NCBI GenBank assembly: GCA_945868935.1
Contig: CAMBNE010000010.1
Location: forward strand, 1 to 11,959
Direction of reading: 5' to 3'
Source of the DNA: an uncultured Clostridia bacterium
GTDB taxonomy: Bacteria; Bacillota; Clostridia; Oscillospirales; Acutalibacteraceae
DNA length: 11,959 bases
Shown: one piece after another, positions 1 to 5,917 of the stretch
How the letters are laid out: the number at the start of each line of letters is the position of its first letter
How positions within the stretch are numbered: position 1 is the stretch's first letter
Translations under genes and position numbers: made by a program
The notes under the pieces: generated by a model
Database searches by the model: none
Seen by the model: only the letters and a program-made list of their open reading frames with translations
What the model was told of the DNA's origin: nothing

Positions 1-316
1 AAATGCTTTTTATATTCAGTTTTGTTAGGTTCATATATATTGGATCAAAATCTGTTACGGTAAATCTTTTTTCTAAATATTTATAAAAACTAGCTTTATC
101 ACTCCTTACAATTTTAGTACAAGCCCTAGATAAATTATTATAGTCACTTATATCAGAAAATTCATTTTTTAGTTCCTCTAACAAGCCAGCTCCATCCGGT
201 AATTTTTTACCATTAATACTACTGGCCATTATAGAAAAACCAGCTCCGCAAAATAAAGTAATTCCGCTTTTTATTGAGTTTTTAAATAAGTCTTCAGAGT
301 CAAATCGCTGAAACAT
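1..316 (-). CDS. SIR2-family protein, N-terminal part (partial, runs off left edge)
   Basis: This open frame of 105 codons starts at the ATG complementary to 314-316 and continues past the left end without a stop. The first residues read MFQRFDSEDLFKNSIKSG, followed by ITLFCGAGFSIMAS, the nucleotide-binding GAGxS motif that opens SIR2 (sirtuin-like) domains at about residues 21-29. It continues with LPDGAGLLEEL and, near the break, DPIYMNLTKLNIKSI. In this family that spot normally leads into the FTTN(I/Y)D NAD-pocket motif, which here lies outside the window. Proteins with such an N-terminal SIR2 domain are often NAD+-degrading abortive-infection effectors (Thoeris ThsA, DSR, SIR2-HerA); that role is family knowledge, not shown here. 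The ribosome binding site is weak (GGG at about 8 bases, AAGG directly before ATG); an in-frame TTG four codons upstream is an alternative start. Partners would lie to the left. Assignment to SIR2 is fairly sure, the subtype unknown. Confidence 0.75.
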   Translation of the reverse strand, partial: MFQRFDSEDLFKNSIKSGITLFCGAGFSIMASSINGKKLPDGAGLLEELKNEFSDISDYNNLSRACTKIVRSDKASFYKYLEKRFTVTDFDPIYMNLTKLNIKSI

Positions 317-697
317 CCTTATACCCAACTTTCTATATTTAAATTATTGTTGTAGTTATTTTATAGTATACATCTTTTTGTACATATTTTCTATTATCAA
401 AATAGCAGAAAAAAGTTGTGATAAATTATAACAATTACACTATTCTTGTCACAAAATTTAAAAATAAACACAAAATTATTATTAATGAATGATATAATGT
501 AAATTAACAAGATATAAACATTATTTTTAAAACACTCGATAAAAATTATGGATATAAAATTATATGATTAAGATAGTCACTTTCAAGTTTTGTTCAAAAC
601 TAAAAACTTTAAATCACACAACTAGATAAATAATATTGAGTCATACTAAGAATCTATAATATCATATAGACAGATGAGATAATGAAAGCAATAATAA
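317..697. other. AT-rich intergenic stretch
   Basis: Apart from the promoter at 425-452 I see no gene here. The DNA is very AT-rich with stops in all frames. The stretch 320-415 would be the untranslated leader of the SIR2-type gene. The upper part, 500-697, lies just beyond the last recognisable codon of the helicase remnant and has lost any coding character. Confidence 0.5.
416..454 (-). promoter_or_regulatory. Sigma-A promoter for the SIR2-family gene, with overlapping dyad
   Basis: Read on the minus strand, GTGACA (452-447) and TATAAT (430-425) are separated by 16 bases. The -10 box is preceded by TGT, giving an extended -10. A start of transcription near 418 leaves a leader of about 100 bases before the ATG at 316. 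The -10 box sits inside an imperfect palindrome (416-434, TTGT...ACAA), and TTGTGA/TCACAA arms (416-421, 449-454) bracket the whole promoter, which could be an operator. No other gene lies in this orientation close enough to be served. Confidence 0.6.
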
Positions 698-1366
698 ACC
701 TTCATAGGTCTTGTTTCCGTATTTTCCCCAGAAGTCTTTTATTGACTCTCTCAGAAAGTCCTCGTTGTTAACATTTTAATATCCTTTTAAAGCAGCGTCT
801 TTCAGAAAACCTTTGGCAATAGACTAAATTAATCCATAGGCATAAACGACTTCAGGTAAAACCTGTTTGTTTACATACGGTGTACCTGTATAGTTGTAGC
901 ACGCTACAATTGAAGTACTCTTTGCGAGCATATTGATAGTATTTCGTAAAGTGGTCTTATTAGCCGTGCCTGCACGTAACTCTTTTTCAAGCTGTGAGCC
1001 AAATAAATGATGCGCCTCATCGACATATACTCTAAGCTGAGGTAATCTGCATAGTTTTTTAAATCGCTGATTATCAATCAAAGATGCATCATCCCATACA
1101 TCATCGCTATCTGTATCGTCACCGTAAATATCCGCTAATAACGAACCTGAGCCGAATAATATATCTGTAGGTGTATCTGACTTCCTTTTTTTCTTGACAA
1201 TTATTTTCTGATTATTTGAAATGACAATATTGAAGTCAGAATCATCAATGGTATGTAAAGTCATTCCCGCCTCATCTAGAAAGTGAAATTTGATATTATT
1301 ATCAAGTACTCTTGCATATTCCGGAGGAACTACTTTCGTTTTGTCAAAGGTCATTATTTCACGCAA
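698..1366 (-). pseudogene. Degraded DEAD/DEAH-box helicase fragment (type III restriction Res-like)
   Basis: The frame carries the helicase motif II VYVDEAHHLFG, then about 40 residues later CYNYTGTPYVN (motif III position, TGT) and VLPEVVYAYGL, a combination typical of Res-type helicases of type III restriction-like systems. Similarity does not end at the first stop (TAG, complement of 824-826): the same frame continues SIAKGFLKDAALKGY, a second stop (TAA at 776-778), then NVNNEDFLRESIKDFWGKYG and NKTYEG, and fades near 698. Both ends are missing: the Walker A region should lie upstream, but homology stops at about 1366, where recombinase sequence begins on the other strand; motifs IV-VI are absent downstream. 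No ribosome binding site precedes the ATG at 1366, so that start is an accident of the break. An intact enzyme would translocate on DNA using ATP; this one cannot. The decay is clear; the exact system is not. Confidence 0.85.
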
Positions 1367-1370
1367 GGAC

Positions 1371-2369
1371 TCAAAGGTTCTCGCTGAGAAGAAAATTCCA
1401 AGACCATCGGTGTACCACTATGAAAATGACGGAGTTATCATTCAGAAAACTGACATTACAGACCGATACAGCTGGGTGATAAAGACCATTGTCGGTATGC
1501 TTGAAAATGAGGTGTACCTTGGACATACGGTTAATTGCAAAACCACAACTTTATCCTACAAGGATAGGAAAAAGAAACTTGTTCCTGCAGAAAATCAATT
1601 CAGGTTTGAAAATACTCACGAAGCTATAATTGACAAGGAAATCTGGGACATTGTTCAGAAAGTTCGTGAGGGCAAACGAAGAATTACAAAGTCAGGAAAT
1701 ATCAATAAGTACAGCGGTTTACTATACTGTGCAGACTTCGGAGCAAGGCTGACCTACAACAGCGGACACAAAGCAAAGCCAAAAAGCTATTACTTTATGT
1801 GCAGTTCCTACCGCAGACACAAGGACGGCGATTGTGTATTGCCGCACAGAATCCGTGAAATTGTATTAGATGAGATTGTCAGAGAGGAAATTAATCAGGC
1901 AATTTATTATGCGGTCAATGAAAAAGATAAGTTTGTTGAGTGCATCAGCAAAAGAAGTTTATCTGAAAGCCGAAAAAAGCTCAGTCAGAAGATAACCGAG
2001 CTTGATAGGTTAAATAACCGCAAAAACGAGTTGAATGTAATATTCAGAAAACTGTATGAGGATAACGCACTTGGTAAAATTCCCGATGACCAGTACAGAC
2101 TTCTGTCCGACAGCTATACTGCTGAACTGCATGGGCTAAAAGCAAAGATACCCGAACTGCAAAATCAGATAAATACAATTAAAACTGAGGAAAGCAATGT
2201 CGACAGATTCATTGCCTTGGCAAACAAATACATCTATATTGAAGAACTGACCCCTGAGATACTCCGAACCTTTGTAAGTAAAATCACCATACACGAAAAT
2301 GATAAAGACAACCCCGGAGCAAAGTATGAGATTGATATATTTCTGACACATATAGGGAAATTCTGGTGA
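1371..2369 (+). pseudogene. Large serine recombinase, C-terminal part only (TnpX/TndX-like)
   Basis: From about VLAEKKIPRPS (1377) the frame matches the C-terminal two thirds of large serine recombinases of Tn4451-type elements: Recombinase domain (RYSWVIKTIVGMLENEVYLGH), zinc ribbon (GLLYCADF...YYFMCSSYRRHKDGDC), long coiled-coil rich in Lys/Glu/Leu (about 1950-2200), and the DUF4368-like tail (LTPEILRTFVSKITIHE). The whole N-terminal resolvase domain with the catalytic serine is missing. The open frame formally begins at 1290, but its first 25 or so codons are antisense to the helicase remnant and no ribosome binding site is present. The zinc ribbon normally reads CxxC; here the second Cys is Phe (TTC, 1737-1739), further evidence of decay. 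An intact enzyme would excise and integrate its element at a GA dinucleotide core. This remnant marks the end of a former mobile element whose other part was deleted. Confidence 0.88.
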
Positions 2370-2393
2370 GAATTTAATCGCAAAGAATCACAG

Positions 2394-2431
2394 CAAAAAA
2401 CAGAGCAGATAGCGAATGCTACCTACTCTGT
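2394..2431 (-). terminator. Rho-independent terminator-like hairpin, minus strand
   Basis: Fourteen-base arms (2400-2413 and 2418-2431, ACAGAG...CTCTGT) enclose a GAAT loop with two mismatches. Read on the minus strand, the stem is followed by six T, as in an intrinsic terminator. On the plus strand the stem is followed by A, so it would not end the recombinase transcript. The only minus-strand candidate upstream is the tRNA-like remnant at 2471-2524. Confidence 0.5.
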
Positions 2432-2461
2432 AAAAAAAATAAGTTATATGTTCCTTATGGG

Positions 2462-2524
2462 AAGTCAGCTGACTTGAACCCTCGGCACGCGGTTTTGGAG
2501 CGACTGTTGAAAGCTCAAAACCGC
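2462..2524 (-). repeat. Palindrome plus tRNA T-arm-like sequence and hairpin (possible attachment-site scar)
   Basis: A perfect 14-bp palindrome AAGTCAGCTGACTT (2462-2475) overlaps GAGGGTTCAAGTC (minus strand, 2483-2471), which has the GGTTCAA signature of a tRNA T-arm. Next to it, on the minus strand, is GCTCCAAAACCGC, similar to a tRNA anticodon-arm 3' half, itself one arm of a long hairpin (2489-2501 with 2513-2524, one bulged base). The 3' T-stem strand (expected CCCTC) and acceptor stem are absent, so this is not a tRNA gene. It may be the broken end of a tRNA used as integration site, with the terminator at 2394-2431 as its former 3' flank. The tRNA origin is inference. Confidence 0.35.
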
Positions 2525-2832
2525 ATAGATAAGCCACTTTTTAAGCCAAAGTTTGAACATCAGAATTGCGTTTTTGTAATATTGATGCTTTTTTGATGCT
2601 ATTGAAAAATTCCTGCCAACTTAGCTCTCCCGTTACTATGTATATCATAACATAATAAAAATTCATTGTAAAGTAATCCATAGTTCAAAATCTGCGTCGC
2701 AGAAAACAAAGAAAAAGAATAGTTAGATCCTCATTGGCAAATATATTGAATATAAATTTTGTTTTGATTTTTGGATTGCCTGACTGATTATTATTTGTTC
2801 AGTTTATTAAAAATAATCTACATAAATTCAAC
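2525..2832. other. Non-coding AT-rich stretch after recombinase remnant
   Basis: I find no credible gene on either strand. Small structures only: a direct repeat TTGATGCT (2582-2589, 2593-2600) and a 13-base palindrome TCTGCGTCGCAGA (2691-2703). It ends in the strong terminator at 2833-2867, which implies that a transcript once crossed this stretch on the plus strand. Confidence 0.4.
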
Positions 2833-2867
2833 GCCCCTGACAGTCGGCAATCTGTCAGGGGCTTTTT
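2833..2867 (+). terminator. Strong Rho-independent terminator
   Basis: GCCCCTGACAG (2833-2843) pairs perfectly with CTGTCAGGGGC (2852-2862) around an 8-base loop, followed directly by TTTTT. It is oriented for plus-strand transcription; on the minus strand the tail GTTGAATTT is poor. No gene is visible upstream of it on the plus strand nearer than the recombinase remnant, 460 bases away. Confidence 0.85.
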
Positions 2868-2984
2868 GCGATTAATGATTTTTAAGGTGGAGAACTGTTG
2901 AAATCAAAACATTTATTTCAGTTAAAAATCAAAATCATTAACCTGTGAGATAAGTGGAATTATCCGAGAAAAACTAAATATATT

Positions 2985-3158
2985 TTATGGGGTATAAACT
3001 TCCCACTTACCGCTTAGTTTGTTTCCGTCGGGAGTAGGTACAAACAGATTTTTGCCTTCCCATGTTGCAAGGTCAACCGTTTGCGTTGCACCAGACCAGC
3101 TTGTGCTGTTGACGAACAGGAAGCCCTTGTCTTTTGTGATATATAGTTTATTGAGATA
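2985..3158 (-). pseudogene. C-terminal remnant of an unrecognised protein
   Basis: On the minus strand 57 codons are open between an in-frame TAG (3159-3161) and TAA (2985-2987). They contain no ATG and no ribosome binding site, so this is a 5'-truncated tail. The product reads like real protein: KLYITKDKGFLFVNSTSW, then SGATQTVDLATWEG, then NLFVPTPDGNKL and a SGKWEVYTP end. The mix of Gly, Trp, Thr and short beta-prone blocks suggests the last strands of an extracellular beta-rich domain, but I do not recognise the family. The base composition (about half GC) is higher than the flanking AT-rich DNA, which supports a coding origin. Loss of the 5' end occurs at about 3142-3163, where a small TATAGT/ACTATA inverted repeat lies. 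The plus strand over this stretch is open too, but shows no start signals. Confidence 0.5.
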
Positions 3159-3257
3159 CTATAACAACAAAAATTTCTTAATTATTATAGTAAACTACAG
3201 ATAAAAAACAGACTGATAATATAATATGAATATAATACTAAAACCTAATTAAAAACT

Positions 3258-3350
3258 AAAATATCTTTTGAGATATTTTCCGTCATACTTCGTGAACTGT
3301 CCTCAAAATGCGTCAGCATTTCTGCGGAATCTCACTCGTCTGACAAAAAA
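3258..3350 (+). promoter_or_regulatory. Two adjacent hairpins upstream of the lipoprotein/ABC operon
   Basis: A perfect 9-bp hairpin AAAATATCT-TTTG-AGATATTTT (3258-3279) is directly followed by a larger nested fold. Its core is AAATGC-GTCA-GCATTT (3306-3321). Around it TCC/GGA (3300-3302, 3325-3327), GTGA/TCAC (3292-3295, 3331-3334), GTCA/TGAC (3282-3285, 3341-3344) and T4/A4 pair symmetrically with internal bulges. It lies 65 to 160 bases before the first start codon. It may be a structured leader of the operon mRNA or a small palindromic (MITE-like) repeat. A -35-like CTGACA (3340-3345) with TTATAA (3365-3370) is a weak promoter at best (19-base spacer). Confidence 0.45.
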
Positions 3351-3414
3351 TATGCTCAAAAATCTTATAAAGCTTTTAATCAGGTTTTAGTATAAACAAA
3401 CGGGAGGAGAATGT

Positions 3415-4617
3415 ATGAAAAAATGTATGGCTTTATTACTGGCAATTGCTTTAGTATGTATGTTTTGTTCCTGCAACAGCGGTAACGACAAAAATTCAGC
3501 AAATCAAAGCACAGGCGAAAGTATGAGTAACGGTGCTGGTAAAAATATCGGTAATAACACTTTTTCGCTCGGCTATGACGACCAGCCGTTTTATACAACA
3601 CGTTCCGCTATGATGGTATCAAGCGGTGAGGGGTATTATTTCTTTGTTCAGGATCAGTTGTTTTATTACGACATAAGTAGTAAAACCTGTGTTTTAGTCT
3701 GCGGGAAGCCTGATTGCGAGCACAAAAATTACGCTTTGGAGAATGAGGATAATCAATGCAATGCGTTCATACCCTCTGATATGTTTTATTATGAAAAAGG
3801 TTTTTCGTACTATGACAAAGATTTATATCTGCTCGGCAAAAACAGCAAGGATAAATATGCCGTAAGTATATATAGAATCAGCCCCGACGGCTCCGAAAGG
3901 GAAGAAGTGTGTAAGATTTTCAGCATAAGCGACCAAAACGACATAGGCGAATTTGCAGTACACAGAGGTTATGCTTTCTGTTCACTCAGGACGTCCGAAA
4001 GCACAGCCGCACTTTACCGTGTGAACTTAAAAAGCTGTGAAGCTGATATTATTTGTGAAGCAGGCGGAATGGCTTCTGAATTTAACAGGATAGCAGGAAG
4101 CGGTAACTATATTTATTTTTCAAAACTCTGTTCCGAAGATGATACCTATGAAAAATGGATAGGAAAGATATGCAGAGCAGATATTGAGAGCGGCAAGGTT
4201 GAAGAGATTTGCGATAATTTAGGCTCGTTTGCAGTAATTGAAGAATCAGTTTACTTTCTGAATTTCAAAAATCCTGATTTCGTTTATGTTTGCGATACGG
4301 CGTCAAAGGAAGTGACGGAATTAATAAAAGCTCCCGATGCTTCCAATATGCTGTTGACTGACGGTAAATATCTTTATCTGTATTACGACAGCGAAAATTC
4401 GGATACGGTTAATATAGTGTCTACAGACGGAAAAATCATTGACAAGATTAAAGTGCCGAATTTCTACCTGATACAGGGCGGAGGAACGGATTTCCTTTTT
4501 GTGGAAACGGTTGAATATGGACTTCAGGCTTTCGATAAATCAAAAATCGGAACAGGAGTATATGACGCTGATACTGTTTACTCAATAAAAGAAGACAAGT
4601 TTATTTTGAATCAGTAA
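3415..4617 (+). CDS. Surface lipoprotein, beta-propeller-like, first of a tandem pair
   Basis: The gene encodes 400 residues. The N-terminus is a lipoprotein signal: MKK, a hydrophobic stretch (residues 5-19) and a lipobox FCSC with the lipidated Cys at 20, followed by a Ser/Asn/Gly-rich linker (21-50). The mature part is rich in repeating YxY / LY-x-Y-D beta-strand blocks (YYFFVQDQLFYYD, KYLYLYYDSENSD), as in DUF5050/TolB-like propellers. It carries a Cys motif C96-GKPD-C101-EH with C115-NA, plus HRGY at 183-186. The ribosome binding site GGGAGGAG ends five bases before the ATG, so the start is firm. It is followed after 22 bases by a paralogue with the same motifs, then by an ABC exporter. 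The protein likely sits on the outer face of the membrane as a sensor or substrate-binding partner; that role is inferred from context only. Confidence 0.8.
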   Translation: MKKCMALLLAIALVCMFCSCNSGNDKNSANQSTGESMSNGAGKNIGNNTFSLGYDDQPFYTTRSAMMVSSGEGYYFFVQDQLFYYDISSKTCVLVCGKPDCEHKNYALENEDNQCNAFIPSDMFYYEKGFSYYDKDLYLLGKNSKDKYAVSIYRISPDGSEREEVCKIFSISDQNDIGEFAVHRGYAFCSLRTSESTAALYRVNLKSCEADIICEAGGMASEFNRIAGSGNYIYFSKLCSEDDTYEKWIGKICRADIESGKVEEICDNLGSFAVIEESVYFLNFKNPDFVYVCDTASKEVTELIKAPDASNMLLTDGKYLYLYYDSENSDTVNIVSTDGKIIDKIKVPNFYLIQGGGTDFLFVETVEYGLQAFDKSKIGTGVYDADTVYSIKEDKFILNQ

Positions 4618-4639
4618 TTATTTTGAAGGGGGAGATGTT

Positions 4640-5911
4640 ATGAAAAAGTGTATTTCTTTTATTTTATCGCTGATGTTACTTCTTAGCTTTTCGTCCTGCA
4701 ACAGCGGCGAAGAAAGCACAATTACAAGTACCGAAACGACAGGAGAAACTGACAGCACAAATGTTTCAAACGATACACAGCTCAGCAATGACGCTCCGCT
4801 CCCGAACGGTGATACGGAGTTCAGACTCGGTGACGACCAGACGGGATTTATTGCAAGATGTGATATGAAAGTTTCAAACGGCAGCGGAGATTATATGTTT
4901 TACAGGGGCGCATTATATTACTGCGACTATCGGTCGCAAACTACCGTTCCTCTCTGCAATAAACCTGATTGTAAGCACGATATTGATGCATACGACTCCG
5001 ACTGCAACGCCGCTTTTGATGAGAGTGAATTTTATTATGATAAAGGAATAGCTTATTATGACGACAGCCTTTATCTGCTCGGAAAAGAAAACGGCGGAAA
5101 CGATGATTTATCTTCAAACAATTCCGCAAAGACAATTTCGCTTTTTAAGGTCAGCAAAACAGGCTCAACAAGAGAGGAAATCTGTACTCTCTTTGACACA
5201 ACCGACATAAACACTATCGGAGTGTTTACCGTGCACAGAGGTTATGTTTTCTGGAGCATTAATGCAGATGACGGAACAAAGCTGTATTCTATGAGTCTTG
5301 AAAACAAGGAAAGTAAAAGACTTGTCTTTGAATCAAACAAATCTGCCGCAGGGATAAACCGCTTTATGGGTGTAGGCAACAGCCTTTATTTTTCATACAG
5401 CTATTCTGTTGACGACAACTATAACGAGTGGGAGGGCGGTATATGCAGATATGATTTTGAAACGGACAAAATTTACAGTCTTGTCAATTCATACAGCTGT
5501 TTTACCGTTGCAGACAACAGGCTGTTCTATCTTGACTCGGATATTGCTCCCAAAAAGATTTTTGTCTGCACACTTGACGGTAAAAATGTTAAGGAATTTG
5601 TACCTTGTCCCGATAATTCGTGGCACATTTTCAGCGATTCAAAGTATATTTATCTTTCAAATTCGGGGAATGATAATATATCGTCGGGTGAATACAAGCT
5701 TTCCGTAATGACCTTTGACGGCAAGACTGCTGATACAATTGAGATTCCGGACAGCTGTGAACTCTTGGTTGGTGTGACAATGCAGAATATCTATATGATA
5801 GACAACGGTCTTAAAGCTCTTGACAAGTCGCAGATTGGTACGGATAAAAAAGAATGGAGGACGATTTACTCTGTCAGCCACGACAGCGGAGAAGTTGTCC
5901 TCAATAAATAA
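4640..5911 (+). CDS. Surface lipoprotein, beta-propeller-like, paralogue of the preceding gene
   Basis: This 423-residue product repeats the layout of the gene before it: MKKC start, hydrophobic core, lipobox FSSC with Cys20 and the same NSG just after it, a Ser/Thr-rich linker (21-58), then the propeller-like body. The Cys motif is C106-NKPD-C111-KH with C122-NA, the HRGY motif lies at 199-202, and both proteins end in a (A)LDKSQIGT / FDKSKIGTG block and a final hydrophobic strand. The shared order of motifs shows tandem duplication followed by clear divergence. The ribosome binding site AGGGGGAG (4627-4634) is five bases before ATG. The stop is only six bases before the permease start, so both are surely co-transcribed. 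Whether the paired Cys/His bind metal or form disulfides cannot be told from sequence. Confidence 0.8.
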   Translation: MKKCISFILSLMLLLSFSSCNSGEESTITSTETTGETDSTNVSNDTQLSNDAPLPNGDTEFRLGDDQTGFIARCDMKVSNGSGDYMFYRGALYYCDYRSQTTVPLCNKPDCKHDIDAYDSDCNAAFDESEFYYDKGIAYYDDSLYLLGKENGGNDDLSSNNSAKTISLFKVSKTGSTREEICTLFDTTDINTIGVFTVHRGYVFWSINADDGTKLYSMSLENKESKRLVFESNKSAAGINRFMGVGNSLYFSYSYSVDDNYNEWEGGICRYDFETDKIYSLVNSYSCFTVADNRLFYLDSDIAPKKIFVCTLDGKNVKEFVPCPDNSWHIFSDSKYIYLSNSGNDNISSGEYKLSVMTFDGKTADTIEIPDSCELLVGVTMQNIYMIDNGLKALDKSQIGTDKKEWRTIYSVSHDSGEVVLNK

Positions 5912-5917
5912 ACGGAT

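Noticed and set aside
1290..1370. ATG at 1290 as start of the serine recombinase
   Set aside because: These codons are antisense to the helicase remnant, have no ribosome binding site and do not match the recombinase family; the frame is open only by chance.
2471..2524. Intact tRNA gene on the minus strand
   Set aside because: T-arm 3' strand, acceptor stem and D-arm are absent and the presumed anticodon stem does not pair.
2898..2948. Short frame with TTG start after GGTGGAG (KSKHLFQLKIKI...)
   Set aside because: Only 16 residues, lies right after a terminator with no promoter, and has no recognisable similarity.
3019..3204. 61-codon plus-strand frame
   Set aside because: It is antisense to the coherent minus-strand fragment at 2985-3158, lacks a ribosome binding site and its C-terminal part runs through AT-rich non-coding DNA.
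3205..3240. Several TATAAT-like boxes as operon promoter
   Set aside because: The region is almost pure AT so such boxes arise by chance; no matching -35 box at a proper distance was found.
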